64,000 nt of DNA from Lucinisca nassula (lineage: Eukaryota > Mollusca > Bivalvia > Lucinida > Lucinidae). The notes beneath the pieces are model-generated. The model saw only the letters and a list, made by a program, of their open reading frames with translations. It ran no database searches and was not told the DNA's origin. This document shows positions 33,076 to 44,130 of the stretch, piece by piece; within the stretch, counting starts at the first letter, position 1, and each line of letters begins with the position of its first letter. Location of the stretch: contig OY757017.1 of the NCBI GenBank assembly GCA_963580285.1, forward strand, positions 20,335,395 to 20,399,394, written 5' to 3'. The position numbers and the translations under genes are program-made.

Positions 33076-34374
33076 GACAAGAGACACAGGATAATTAAGA
33101 GCTAATGGCGAATAGAGGGACAAGGTTATCGAAGGCAGATTGGCCAATGAAAAGTTAGAAAGTAAATGGAGGTGACATCTTAAGATGCACATTTACAGGT
33201 TATACCAATACTCAGGGGAAAGGGAAGAAGGAAAAATGTTTAAGGGGTGGCTTTACATTACATTAAAGCTCGGTTACTATTTATTTTTAATCGTGCGACT
33301 TACCAGATAATAAGGTACCCAGTAAGATTTCAATAGAGACCTTGTTGTGGCCAGTAACATTTACGTGTTTAAAATATAATAATTTCGATGTTAGTTTGGG
33401 AGTCTTCAGCACAAACTGGAACTTTGGATAATGAATCTTGAAATTTGCAATGTATTTATTAAATGGTGATAGATTCAAGTCACCAGTTTAGAGAATCACT
33501 TGCTAGTTCATCGCTGAGAAATATGCTTGGTGATGTAACTAAATAAAAACCAGAAGGAAATGGTCATCAGTAATTTTTCAAAAATATATCTGTTGGCCCC
33601 TGTTATGGTACTTATGTGACTAGCCAGTAATATAATTTACTTTATGTATGTTTTAATATGGGTTTTTATCACGATCTGTGACACAGCAGGAAAAAACAGC
33701 AAAAGGGTCCATAGGTATCTGAGTCCCTTGTTCATGCCCAGATTGACAAAGATTCATCAAGTTTCACATGCATGTGCAAAAATAACCGTCCTGCATACTG
33801 ACGGAAAAGAAATTGTTTAAAAAAATACTAAAAACCCTTTGGCGCAAAAATAGTGTAAAATTTACCAAATTTCTGGGGGTAAAATTCCAATGGTCAAAAT
33901 TTATGGTAAAACCGACTGTAGTTACGTCATATCATGAATTTTGGTATCTTCGAGTAATGACAAATATTTTGGCTGATGCAATAAATCAACATTCAGTTGT
34001 AAGCGCAAGCTACACATAAACTTAACTTGATCCAACCATTCCATTTCATGGGGGTGGGTGTAAACTCATAGAATTTTCAACCCCTTTTCCCCACCAGATT
34101 TGCTAAATAATCACATGCCAAATAGGTTAGGCTTCTATCTCAATGAAACAGCACAAACAAAGCGTGAGAATTTTGGGTGCATTAAATTTTTCGAAATCTG
34201 GTCTCAAATCCCGGACTAATAGGAATGTTGCTAGGGTTACCCATTGCTAAAATAGCTGAAATCTTCCAGCTCGGATGAACAAGTTGGCCACCAGAGCTAA
34301 AAATAGAAAAATCTTATGATCCTAAATTTTCGGACAGACAGACAGACCGAAGACCTCCTGAAGGAGCGTTCTTT
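33076..34374. other. Intron, mostly unassigned
   Basis: No exon recognised. About 34205-34330 repeats the H5-type monomer (TAGGAATGTTGCTAGGGTTA, GAGCTAAAAATAGAAAAATC) and ends in a GGACAGACAGACAGACCG tract. Confidence 0.4.
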
Positions 34375-34490
34375 TCAGGGTCTACACTGTTTGCCATTTA
34401 TTCTGCACTTTTAAGACTCTCTGCTGGATTGTGCAACAAATTTGTTGAAAGTTCAGGAGAATTACAGCAAGTCGTCAAAATGTCCGAATT
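34375..34490 (-). mobile_element. MITE family F fragment, reverse
   Basis: GGGTCTACACTGTTTGCC, TTGTGCAACAAATTTGTTGA and ATTACAGCAAGTCGTCAAAA match the reversed family order. The left hairpin arm is missing. Confidence 0.5.
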
Positions 34491-34492
34491 TG

Positions 34493-37400
34493 TTAGCTCA
34501 CCGTCACGTAGTGACGAGGTGAGCTTTTGGGATCACTTTTTGTCCGTCGTCCGTCGTGCGTCCGTCCGTGCGTGCGTCCGTGCGTAAACAATTTCTTCAA
34601 ACGACATCTCCTCCTGAACCACTGATCGGATTTTGACCAAACTTCACAGGAATGATCCTTAGGTGGTCCCCTTTCAAAGTTGTTCAAATGGTTCCGGTCC
34701 GTTGCACATATAGGTCACAGGGGCCAAAAATAGAGTTTTTTCACTGAAAACTTAAAAAATCTTCTTCTCAGAAACCACAAGGCCCAGGTCTTTCATATTT
34801 GGTATGAAGCTTCATCTAGAGGACCCCTACCAAGATTGTTCAAATTATAGTGCTGGGGCCAAAAATGCCCCCGCCCCAGGGCCCTTTGGTTTTACATGGG
34901 CTTATATAGGGAAAATCTTGAAAAATCTTCTTCTCTGAATCCACAAGGCCGAGGTCTTTCATATTTGGTATGAAGCTTCATCTAGTGGACCCCTACCAAG
35001 ATTGTTCAAATTATAGTGCTGGGGTCAAAAATGCCCCCGCCTCGGGGCCCTTTGGTTTTACATGGGCTTATATAGGGAAAATCTTTAAAACTCTTCTTCT
35101 CTGAAACCGCAAGGCCCAGGTCTTTCATATTTGGTTTGAAGCTTCATCTAGTGGACCCCTACCAAGATTGTTCAAATTATAGTGCTGGGGCCAAAAATGC
35201 CCCCGCCCCGGGGCCCTTTGGTTTTACACAGGCTTATATAGGGAAAATCTTTAAAACTCTTCTTCTCTGAATCCCCAAGGCCCAGGTCTTTGATATTTGG
35301 TATGAAGCTTCATCTAGTGGACCCCTACCAAGATTGTTCAAATTATAGAGCTGGGGCCAAAAATGCCCCCGCCTCGGGGCCCTTTGGTTTTACATGGGCT
35401 AATATAGGGAAAATCTTTAAAAATCTTCTTCTCTGAAACCACAAGGCCCAGGTCTTTCATATTTGGTATGAAGCTTCATCTAGTGGACCCCTACCAAGAT
35501 TGTTCAAATTATAGTGCTGGGGCCAAAAATGCCCCCGCCCCGGGGCCCTTTGGTTTTACATAGGCTTATATAGGGAAAATCTTTAAAACTCTTCTTCTCT
35601 GAATCCCCAAGGCCCAGGTCTTTGATATTTGGTATGAAGCTTCATCTAGTGGACCCCTACCAAGATTTTTAAATTATAGTGCTGGAGCCAAAAATGCCCC
35701 CGCCTCGGGGCCCTTTGGTTTTACATGGGCTTATATAAGGAAAATCTTTAAAAATCTTCTTCTCTGAAACCGCAAGGCCCAGTTCTTTCATATTTGGTAT
35801 GAAGCTTCATCTAGTGGACCCCTACCAAGATTGTTCAAATTATAGTGCTGGGGCCAAAAATGCCCCCGCCCCTGGGCCCTTTGGTTTTACATAAGCTTAT
35901 ATAGGTAAAATCTTTAAAAATTTTCTTCTCTGAATCCGCAAGGCCCAGGTCTTTGATATTTGGTATGAAGCTTCATCTAGTGGACCCCTACCAAGATTGT
36001 TCAAATTATAGTGCTGGGGCCAAAAATGCCCCCGCCTCGGAGCCCTTTGGTTTTACATGGGCTTATATAGGGAAAATCTTTAAAACTCTTCTTCTCTGAA
36101 ACCGCAAGGTCCAGGTCTTTGATATTTGGTATGAAGCTTCATCTAGTGGACCTCTACCAAGGTTGTTAAAATTGTAGTGCTGGGGCCAAAAATACCTCCA
36201 CCCCGGGGCCCTTTGGTTTTACATGGGCTTATAAAGGAAAATCTATAAAAATCTTCTTCTCTGAAACCGCAAGGCCCAGGTCTTTGATATTTGGTATGAA
36301 GCTTCATTTAGTGGACCCCTACCAAGATTGTTCAAATTATAGTGCTGGGGCCAAAAATGCCCCCGCCCCGGGGCCCTTTGGTTTTACATGGGCTTATATA
36401 CGGAAAATCTTTAAAAATCTTCTTCTCTGAAACTGCAAGGCTCAGGTCTTTGCTATATGGTATGAAGCTTCATCTAGTTGACCCCTTTCAAGAATGTTCA
36501 AATTATAGTGTTGGGGCCAAAAATGCCCCCGCCCCGGGGCCCTTTGGTTTTACATAGGCTTATATAGGGAAAATCTTTAAAAATCTTCTTCTCTGAAAAT
36601 GCAAGGCCTAGGTCTTTGATATTTGGTATGAAGCTTCATCTAGTGGACCCCTACCAAGATTGTTCAAATTAAAGTGCTGGGGCCAAAAATGCCCCCGCCC
36701 GGGGCCCTTTGGTTTTACATAGACTTATATATAGGGAAAACCTTGAAAAACTTTCATCTCTGAAACCACTAGGCTAGGTCTTTGATATTTGGTATGAAGC
36801 TTCAGCTGGTGGACCTCTACCAAGATTGTTCAAATTATAGCCCTGAGACCAAAAATGCCCCCGCCTGGTGGCCCTTTGGTTTTACATAGTCTTATATGGG
36901 GAAAATCTCTAAAAATCTTCTTCTATGAAACCACAAAGAAAACATGAAAACAAGGCCTAGGTCTTTGATATTTGTTGTGAAATTTCATCTAGTGGACCTC
37001 TATCAAGATTGTTCAAATTATAGCCCTGGGGCCAAAAATGCCCCCCCCCCCCCCCCCCCCCCCCCCCGAGACCCTTTGGTTTTACATAGACTTATATAGG
37101 GATATCTTTAAAAATCTTCTTCTCTGAACCTGCAAGGCCATGTCTTTGATATTTGGTATGGAGCTTCTTCTAGTGGACCTCTACCAAGATTGAACAAATT
37201 ATAGCCCTCGGGCTACAAATGCCCCCGCAGGGGGCCCTTTGGTTTTACATAGACTTTTATAGAGATAATTTTTGAAAATCTTCTTCTCTGAAACAGCAAG
37301 GCCCAGGGCTTTGATATTTGTGTGAAGCTTCATCTAGTTGAACTTTTATCAAGATTGTTTAAATTATAGCCCCCGTCTCTGGGCCATTTGGTTTTACATA

Positions 37401-38501
37401 GGCTTATGTAGAGAATATCTTAAAAAAAATTATCTTCTCTGAAACAGCAAGGCTCTGGTCTTTGATATTTGGTGTGTAGCTTCATCTAGTGGACCTTTGC
37501 CAAGATTGTTCAAATTATTGCCTTTGTAATGCCCCCGCCATTCGAAGAATGGTGGAAAGGGCATATAGCGTTGCCCCTGTCCGTCCGTCCGTCCGTTCGT
37601 CCATCCGTGCGTCCGAAACTTAAACGCAGTCAATAACTTCCTTATTTCTTGATGGATTTTAAAATTACTCAGCAGAAATGTTAACCATCATGAGACGACG
37701 TGTCACGTGCAAAACCCAGGTCCTTACCTCCAAGGTCTAGGTCATACTTAGAGGTCAAAGGTCAAAAAAGGGTCCGAAACTTAAACGCAGTCAATAACTT
37801 TCTTATTTCTGGATGGATTTTGAAATTACTTTGTAGAAATGTTAACCATCATGAGACGATGTATCATGTGCAAAACCCGGGTCCGTACCTCCAAGGTCAA
37901 GGTCATACTTAGAGGTCAAAGGTCAAAAAAGGGTCCGAAACTTAAACGCAGTCAATAACTTACTTATTTCTGGATGTATTTTAAAATTACTTTGAAGAAA
38001 TATTAACCATCATGAGACGATGTGTCACATGCAAACCCAGATCCGTACCTCCAAGGTCAAGGTCATACTTTGAGGTCAAAGGTTAAAAAAAATGGTCCGA
38101 AACTTAAACGCAATCAATAACTTTCTTATCTCTGGATGGATTTTGAAATTATTTGGCAGAAATGTTGGCCATCATGAGACAATCTGCCTCACTCAAAACC
38201 AAGGTCCTTACCTGCAAGGTCAAGGTCATACTTAGAGGAGAAACATGAAAAGAAGGGTCCAAAACTTAAACACGGTTAATAACTTTCTATGGATGAATAC
38301 GAACATAGACATATTTTCAGGCGGGGGCATCAGTGTCCTATGGACGCATTTCTAGTTGATATTTGGTATGAAGCTTCACCTTTTTAGACCTCCCTCAACA
38401 TTATGCACATTATAACCCTAAGGTCAATAATGGCCCTCCCCGGGGCCCACTTGTTACTCTATGGATCAGGTGAGCGATCCAGGGCCATCATGGTCCTCTT
38501 G
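34493..38501 (+). mobile_element. Helentron-like element A, copy 2 (large array)
   Basis: Same termini as copy 1 (TTAGCTCACCGTCACG; GGGCCATCATGGTCC, TCTTG, TTT). The array has well over a dozen monomers of about 166 bp; the early ones are very similar to one another and those near 36700-37500 more diverged. Element B copy 1 (37528-38355) is inserted near the 3' end, and a C-homopolymer of about 28 bases sits at 37040-37067. Confidence 0.85.
37528..38355 (+). mobile_element. Helentron-like element B, copy 1
   Basis: The 5' end is AATGCCCCCGCCATTCGAAG with a CGAAGAATGG palindrome and a GTCCGTCCGTCCGTTCGTCC tract. About four monomers of ~161 bp follow (GATGGATTTTGAAATTAC, ACCATCATGAGACGA, CCTCCAAGGTC, GAGGTCAAAGGTCAAAA). 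The 3' end is GGCGGGGGCATCAGTGTCC, TATGGACGCATTTCTAG, then TT. GCCCCCGCC / GGCGGGGGC pair across the element. It splits the host phrase GCCTTTGTTGATATTTGG that is intact at 31173 and 40406. Confidence 0.85.
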
Positions 38502-38517
38502 TTTTTATGGTAGAGAA

Positions 38518-38755
38518 TACTAAGGGTTCTTGTCTTATGTTGGGAGGTTGGGTGAGGCAAAGGGGACGTGTATCTTGCTTCACTGGGGTGTCCAACGGAT
38601 ATTGGCTTACAGTTGGACAGGGCCTGCTGTCCTTGAAGCAGGTAAGGGTAGAGGGGGAATATTGTTAATTCTTCTGTTTCTACACTTCCATTCAATTTTC
38701 TCCTTCTCTGTCCTTTCTCTGTTATGTAAGGCTTGAGTTTAAGGCCAAAAGAATC
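38518..38755 (+). mobile_element. SINE-3 partial copy
   Basis: GGTTGGGTGAGGCAAAGG, GGATATTGGCTTACAGTTGG and GTAGAGGGGGAATATTG match the family. The ACAAAATGACC tail is missing. Confidence 0.55.
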
Positions 38756-38759
38756 ATTT

Positions 38760-40564
38760 TTAGCTCACCTGTCATGTAATGACGAGGTATGCTTTTGGGA
38801 TCACTTTTCTTTTGTCTGTCCGTAAACGATTTCTTCAAACGACATCACCTCCTAAACTACTGGTCGGATTTCGACTCAAACTTCACAGGAATGATCCTTA
38901 GGTGGTCCCCTTTCAAAGTTGTTCAAATGGTTCTGGTCAATTGCACACCAAGGTCATGGGAGCCAAAAATAGATTTTTTTTCAATAAAACCTTAAAAAAT
39001 CTTCTCCTGAAACCGCAAGGTCCAGGCCTTCAATATTTTGTGTGTAGCTTCATCTAGTGGACCTCTACCAAGATTGTTCAAATTATAGTGCTGGGGCCAA
39101 AAATGCCCCCGCCCCTGGGCCCTTTGGTTTTACATAGGATTATATAGGGAAAATCTATAAAAATCTTCTTTTCTGAAACCACAAGGCCCAGGTCTTTGAT
39201 GTTTGGGATGAAGCGTCATCTAGTGGGCCTCTACCAAGATTGTTCAAAAAATCTTCTTCACTGAAACTACAGGGACCAGGTCTTTTGATATTTGGTATGA
39301 AGCTTCATCTAGTGGACCCCTACCAAGATTGTTCAAATTATAGTGCTGGGGCCAAAAATGCCCCCGCTCCGGGCCCTTTGGTTTTACATCTATAGGATTA
39401 TATAGGGAAAATCTTTAAAAATCTTCTTCTCTGGAACAGCCAGGCCCAGGTCTTTGATAATTGGTATGAAGCTTCATCTAGTGGACCCCTACCAAGATTG
39501 TTCAAATGATAGTGCTGGGGCAAAAAATGCCCCCGCCCCGGGCCCTTTGGTTTTACATAGGATTATATAGGGAAAATCTTTTAAAATCTTCTTCTCTGAA
39601 ACCCCAAAGCCCAGGTCTTTGATATTTGGTATGAATCTTCATCTAGTGGACCTTTACCAAGATTGTTCAAATTATAGCCCTGGAGCCAAAAATGCCCCCA
39701 CTCAGGGGCCCTTTGGTTTTACATAGACTTATATAGGATAAATCTTTAAAAATCCTCTCCTGAAACCACAAGGCCTAGGTCTTTGACTTCATCTAGTGGA
39801 CCTCTACCAAGATTATTCAAATTTTAGCCCTGAGACCAAAAATGTCCCTGCTCCGGGGCCCTTTGGTTTTACATAGACTTATATAGGGAAAATCTTTAAA
39901 AATCTTCTTCTGTGAAACCACAAGGCCTAGGTCTTTGATATTTGGTGTGAAATTTCATCTAGTGGACCTCTATCAAGATTGTGCAAATTATAGCCCTGGG
40001 ACCAAAAATGCCCCCGCCCGTGACCCTTTGGTTTTACATAGACTAATGGAGCTTCATCTAGCGGACCTCTACCAAGATTGTTCAAATTATAGCCCTCGGG
40101 TTACAAATGCCCCCGCCCCAGGACCCTTTGCTTTTACAAAGACTTATATAGAATCTTCTTCTCTGAAACAGCAAGGCCCAGGTCTTTGATATTTGGTGTG
40201 AGGCTTCATCTAGTGGACCTCTGTCAAGAGTGTTTAAATTATAGCCCTGGGGCCAAAAATGCCCCAGCCATTTGGTTTTACATAGGCTTATGTAGAGAAT
40301 ATCTTTAAAAAAATATTCTTCTCTGAAACCGCAAGGCCCAGGTCTTTGATATTTGGTGTGTAGCTTCATCTAGTGGACCTTGGCCAAGATTGTTCAAATT
40401 ATAGCCTTTGTTGATATTTGGTATGAAGCTTCACCTTTTTAGTCTAATAGACCTCCCTCAACATTATGCACATTATAGCCCTGGGGCCAATAATGGCCCT
40501 CCCCCGGACCCACTTGTTACTCTTTGGATCATGTGAGCGATCCAGGGCCATCATGGCCCTCTTG
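38760..40564 (+). mobile_element. Helentron-like element A, copy 3
   Basis: The 5' end TTAGCTCACCTGTCATGTAA and 3' end GGGCCATCATGGCCCTCTTG are conserved. The monomers are more diverged and several are shortened by internal deletions (for example near 39240, 39790, 40045 and 40150). Confidence 0.8.
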
Positions 40565-40799
40565 TTTAGTTTCTATTTAATGAAGATAATTTTGTTTCTT
40601 AAGAAAGGTGAAGTTTAGGATTCTTTATTCAGATTCAGTGTTTCTGAATTCGTTCAAATAGTTCTGATGCATGTAGTTATGTTTTTGCATGCAACTCTGT
40701 CTCCAAATTATTACGAAAACACGCCTATACAAATAATTTGTAAACTTTACCGCCGAAAAAAAAAAAAAATTTTTTTAGATGAAAGATTGTGATATTTAT

Positions 40800-40985
40800 C
40801 TTATTTCAGCTTAAAATATAGATTGTGGGTACTTTTTAGAACCGCCTCATTGAGGCAGTTCTAACGAGTACCCACAATCTATATTTTAGAGCAGAAATAG
40901 GAAAAATATGGTATACCCCTGTAAACCCCAGTTTTACTATATAAAAGTGGGGTTCAAGGGGTCAAAATTATATAGGCTTGTTTTC
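40800..40985. repeat. Hairpin-bearing element (GTGGGTACTC family)
   Basis: The arms AAAATATAGATTGTGGGTAC and GTACCCACAATCTATATTTT surround a CCGCCTCATTGAGGC centre. CCCCTGTAAACCCCAGTTTT follows on the right. Confidence 0.7.
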
Positions 40986-40987
40986 AT

Positions 40988-41085
40988 TATGTATCTCTTT
41001 TATCTCCCCTCCCTTTCTCTGGGAGGTGGCACAAAATGACCCACAAGGATTGACATGTTAAACCCAAAACAGTCAATCAATCTTG
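40988..41085 (+). mobile_element. SINE-3 3' tail
   Basis: GGAGGTGGCACAAAATGACC and GTTAAACCCAAAACAGTC match the end of the family. Confidence 0.5.
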
Positions 41086-41119
41086 TCTCATGTCGTGCTC
41101 ATATGTTTTCACAATTCAG

Positions 41120-41234
41120 GAATGACATAGTAGAATGTTTGAGTGAAGCGGTGAGAAACGACACCTTAGAAGGAAAGAAACACAGAATCCAAGAACCCTG
41201 TAGAAGACAATTGAGAGTGGAAATTTTGCATAGG
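41120..41234 (+). CDS. GLG1: GLG1 exon d (1 nt + 38 codons)
   Basis: The acceptor is CAATTCAG and the donor GTAAGG. The first G completes the leucine codon begun in exon c. The peptide begins NDIVECLSEAVRNDTLEGKK and ends CRRQLRVEILHR, with cysteines at residues 6 and 27. RNDTL and CRRQLRVE are identical in vertebrate GLG1, which makes this the best single piece of evidence for the gene. N-D-T at residues 13-15 is a conserved N-glycosylation sequon. A Helentron-like element (B copy 2) lies about 60 bp downstream in the intron. Confidence 0.93.
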
Positions 41235-41296
41235 GTAAGGTATAATATGATGATTAGGCCAAATAAAAAAGAAATATGTTTGGCATTTGCAAAAGC

Positions 41297-41934
41297 TACT
41301 CCCCCGCCATTCGAAGATATAGCGTTGCCCCTGTCCATTTGTCCGTTCGATCGCCTGTCCATTCATTCGTCTGTCAGAAAATTAAATGCAATCAGTAACT
41401 TTCTTATTTCTGGATGGATTTTGAAATTACTTGTCAGAAATGTTTACCATCATGAGACAATGTGTCGCTTGCAAAATCCAGGTCTGTACCTCCAAGGTCA
41501 AGGTCGTACTTAGAGGTCAAAGGAAAAAAAAAGGGTCCAATACTTAAACACGGTCAATAACTTCATTATTTCTGAATGGATTTTGAAATTACTTGGCAGA
41601 AATGTTAACCATCATGAGACGATGTGTCATGCCCAAGACCCAGGTTGGTACCTCCAAGGTCAAGGTCATACTTAGAGGTCAAAGGTAAAGAAAAAATGTC
41701 TTTTTCTTTTGTATGGTTATTCTGAATGGATTTGGAAATTACTTGGTAGAAATTTTAACCATCATGAGTCGATGTACCTCGTATCAAGCGCAAGACCCAA
41801 GTTGGTAATCCAAGGTCATACTTACAGGTCAAAGCTAAACAAAAGTGTTTTTTCTTGTGTTCGCAAAATATTTTTGTTGTTCCTGGATGGATTTTTCAGG
41901 CGGGGGCATCCGTGTCCATTGGACACATTTCTAG
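41297..41934 (+). mobile_element. Helentron-like element B, copy 2
   Basis: It starts at CTCCCCCGCCATTCGAAG (first bases altered) and ends GGCGGGGGCATCCGTGTCC, ATTGGACACATTTCTAG, TTTT. About three to four diverged ~161-bp monomers. Confidence 0.75.
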
Positions 41935-41984
41935 TTTTCAGCAAAAAAAATTAGTGCATATGCCATATTGAAGAACAAACTTCA

Positions 41985-42346
41985 TCATATGACGTCGGGT
42001 CTGAGAATGTAATAGGCATGTCATAAATTGCAATTATTTGATAATCCACTAGTGGATAAAATATGCAAATTAGTTAGATACGCCCTGTATCTTTACATGT
42101 ACGACGTCCTTAGCGACATTGCATTTACTAATGGCGGAATATTGACATTTTTGTTAGACAGTCATGAATAAAATGCATTTAAATGCCATATGATAAATAG
42201 AATCTTGCATTCGTGCTCATGTATTATTGAATTTATTAAACTTGTTGAAGAAAGGGGATAAAATGCCTGGCAAAGCTTTGCATTTTATCCCTTTTCCACA
42301 ACTCATGTAATTCAATAATACATGAACACTCGTGTACGATCCTCTA
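41985..42346 (-). mobile_element. MITE family L copy 2, reverse
   Basis: Reverse complement of 3313-3670: GATAATCCACTAGTGGAT, AAATGCATTTAAATG and the hairpin with TATTGAATTTATTAAACTTG. It ends at GTACGATCCTCT. Confidence 0.6.
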
Positions 42347-42351
42347 TTTAA

Positions 42352-43324
42352 GGGGAATGTGAACACCTGGCACAGTTTTCCGCCGTTTTTGAAGGGGGAC
42401 AACTTCCGTGACCTCCTGTTCGCTTTTCTATAAGGTAGCATTGCACTAAATACTGGGAGGTGCCGGGTTTTATCACTTTTTGACCGAGCTTTTGGTTGTT
42501 CTAAATACCAGACTTGCTTCCATTGGTTATATATCCCATGTTTTATTTCAATGTGAGAAAATGACAGGTATAAGGGACTAAAATAATGCATGTTTTATAT
42601 ATAGGTCTGCAAGGTCAAAGAAATTTTTGCTGATTTTATATGGTAACCCCTCCTTTAGAAATGTTGGTTTGTATTTACTCTGTTCTAGTAGGTAAACAAA
42701 CATGGTTGACTGTAACTTGAAAAGGAGCAGATCAACATGTGGATTTTTTCTCATTAACTTGTTGGGCTGGGATGGCTCTATAAACAAGTAAGGTTTGAAA
42801 AGTTTTGTATTTGTAGTTTTTGTGGGAGCAGGTAAAAGGTTACTATTGTCGCCTATGGAAAACATTTAGTGGAAAGCTCCCATAAGCCCTGTCCCACTGA
42901 AAAAGGGGTCTACTCTCAAAGGAAAGAATTTTCTCCTTTGGAGCAACAGCCCCCGCCCATCGGGGCTTGAAGAAATAAATGGGCTGCATGTTGCTTCCAC
43001 ACAGAGCTGAAACTGACCTGCACATGAGTACTGGTAAACCACTTAGAGGATCTAAGCTTGCCCAGGCAAAGCGGTGCGAGTCCGCCCGTCCATGCTTCTA
43101 AACCCTATTGGTTTTATTGGGCAACATGGCTTGAGATGTCATTTCATCTCAATGTCGGGTTTAAGTCCTACAAAATTGGAAGCAACGTCTCCAAAATGAC
43201 CTTTACAGTGTTAACGGGGACGGTAAACCTCAAATCAAACAAAGAAATCCTTTGGAGCAAATTCTTAACTTTCAGAGTTGACCCCTATTGACATTGGAGA
43301 CAAAAATACTTTTGTTATGGTGTA
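42352..43324. mobile_element. MITE family J copy 3, with insertions
   Basis: TTAA (42348-42351) then GGGGAATGTGAACACC; the right end lies near TTAA at 43325. The middle contains unassigned sequence (about 42440-42880) and the SINE-1 at 42949-43247. Confidence 0.55.
42949..43247 (+). mobile_element. SINE-1 copy with target duplication
   Basis: Full-length copy inside MITE J. TCCTTTGGAGCAA occurs on both sides (13 bp). Confidence 0.85.
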
Positions 43325-43361
43325 TTAACTTATTACCCTGTATATCATATTTTTCTTTTAG

Positions 43362-43454
43362 GATGAAGATATACAGCTAGACCCAGAACTTTATGGAGCT
43401 TGTAAAACAGATATAGCAAATTTTTGCCATGGAAAGAAAACCGGAAATGCTGAG
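43362..43454 (+). CDS. GLG1: GLG1 exon e (31 codons)
   Basis: The acceptor is TCTTTTAG and the donor GTAGGC; phase 0 on both sides. The peptide starts DEDIQLDPELYGACKTDIAN and ends FCHGKKTGNAE, with cysteines at residues 14 and 22. The vertebrate counterpart reads TEDIRLEPDLYEACKSDI and YGNAQ. The DxxLxPxLxxAC motif is the typical opening of a GLG1 repeat. Confidence 0.92.
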
Positions 43455-43682
43455 GTAGGCGGATGCTCTCTCATCAACCCTGCTTTTGTTTATCTGTTTT
43501 ACTGCTTGTTAACGCTCTGCAAGCTGGATATTTTTTTTTTCAGAAGACGACAAGTTGAAGTGATTCTGACAAGTACCCACAACATATATTTCTCATTAGA
43601 AATAAAGAGAATTATCCATCACTTATCTTCATTGCACCTTCTTATCTGGAGCTGTATAGATACACAAAAACATTGCTAGAAA

Positions 43683-43900
43683 GGGGAATGGATACACCTT
43701 CAGGGGAGGCAACTCCTGCAATAGTATTTTTGTCTCCCATGTAAATAGGGGTCAACTCTAAAAGAAGGAGCAAATTCTTTCTTTTAAGAGTTGACTCCTT
43801 TTTCAGTGGGACAGGGCTTATAGAAAAGCTAACAGGAAGTCCTGAAAGTTGTCTCCTTTTGAAAAATGGCGGAAAAATTTGCGAGATGTTGCCATTCCCC
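43683..43900. mobile_element. MITE family J, uninterrupted copy
   Basis: GGGGAATGGATACACC to CCATTCCCC followed by TTAA (43901-43904). Internally, GGAGGCAACTCC and AAAAGAAGGAG / CTTTCTTTTAAGAG arms. It contains the continuous phrase CTCCTTTTGAAAAATGGCGG that shows the pre-insertion state of J1. Confidence 0.75.
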
Positions 43901-43904
43901 TTAA

Positions 43905-44130
43905 GGTGCCCAGGAAAACTGCATCTAAAAATTGTCTATGTCATCTGCTGCCAATTCTTGCAACCTTTTCAAAAGTATTCTTGCTTTCTGGCAAACTGTA
44001 GGGACCCTGATCAGACTGCTCCTCTAGGAGCAGTCTGATCAGGATCCCCACAGTTTCCAATAGCGACTTTAAAAGTAACCAGCAGACAACAAAGCAGGTG
44101 ACAGTTGTTGAGATTGGCACAAAATTTTAG
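43905..44130. mobile_element. MITE family G, reverse
   Basis: AAAACTGCATCTAAAAATTG, TCATCTGCTGCC and a strong hairpin CTGATCAGACTGCTCC / GGAGCAGTCTGATCAG. The outer TTAA on the right is lost. Confidence 0.6.

Noticed and set aside
41055..41513. 152-codon open frame around exon d
   Set aside because: Only 41120-41234 matches GLG1. The flanks are intron and a Helentron-like element that happen to lack stops in this frame.
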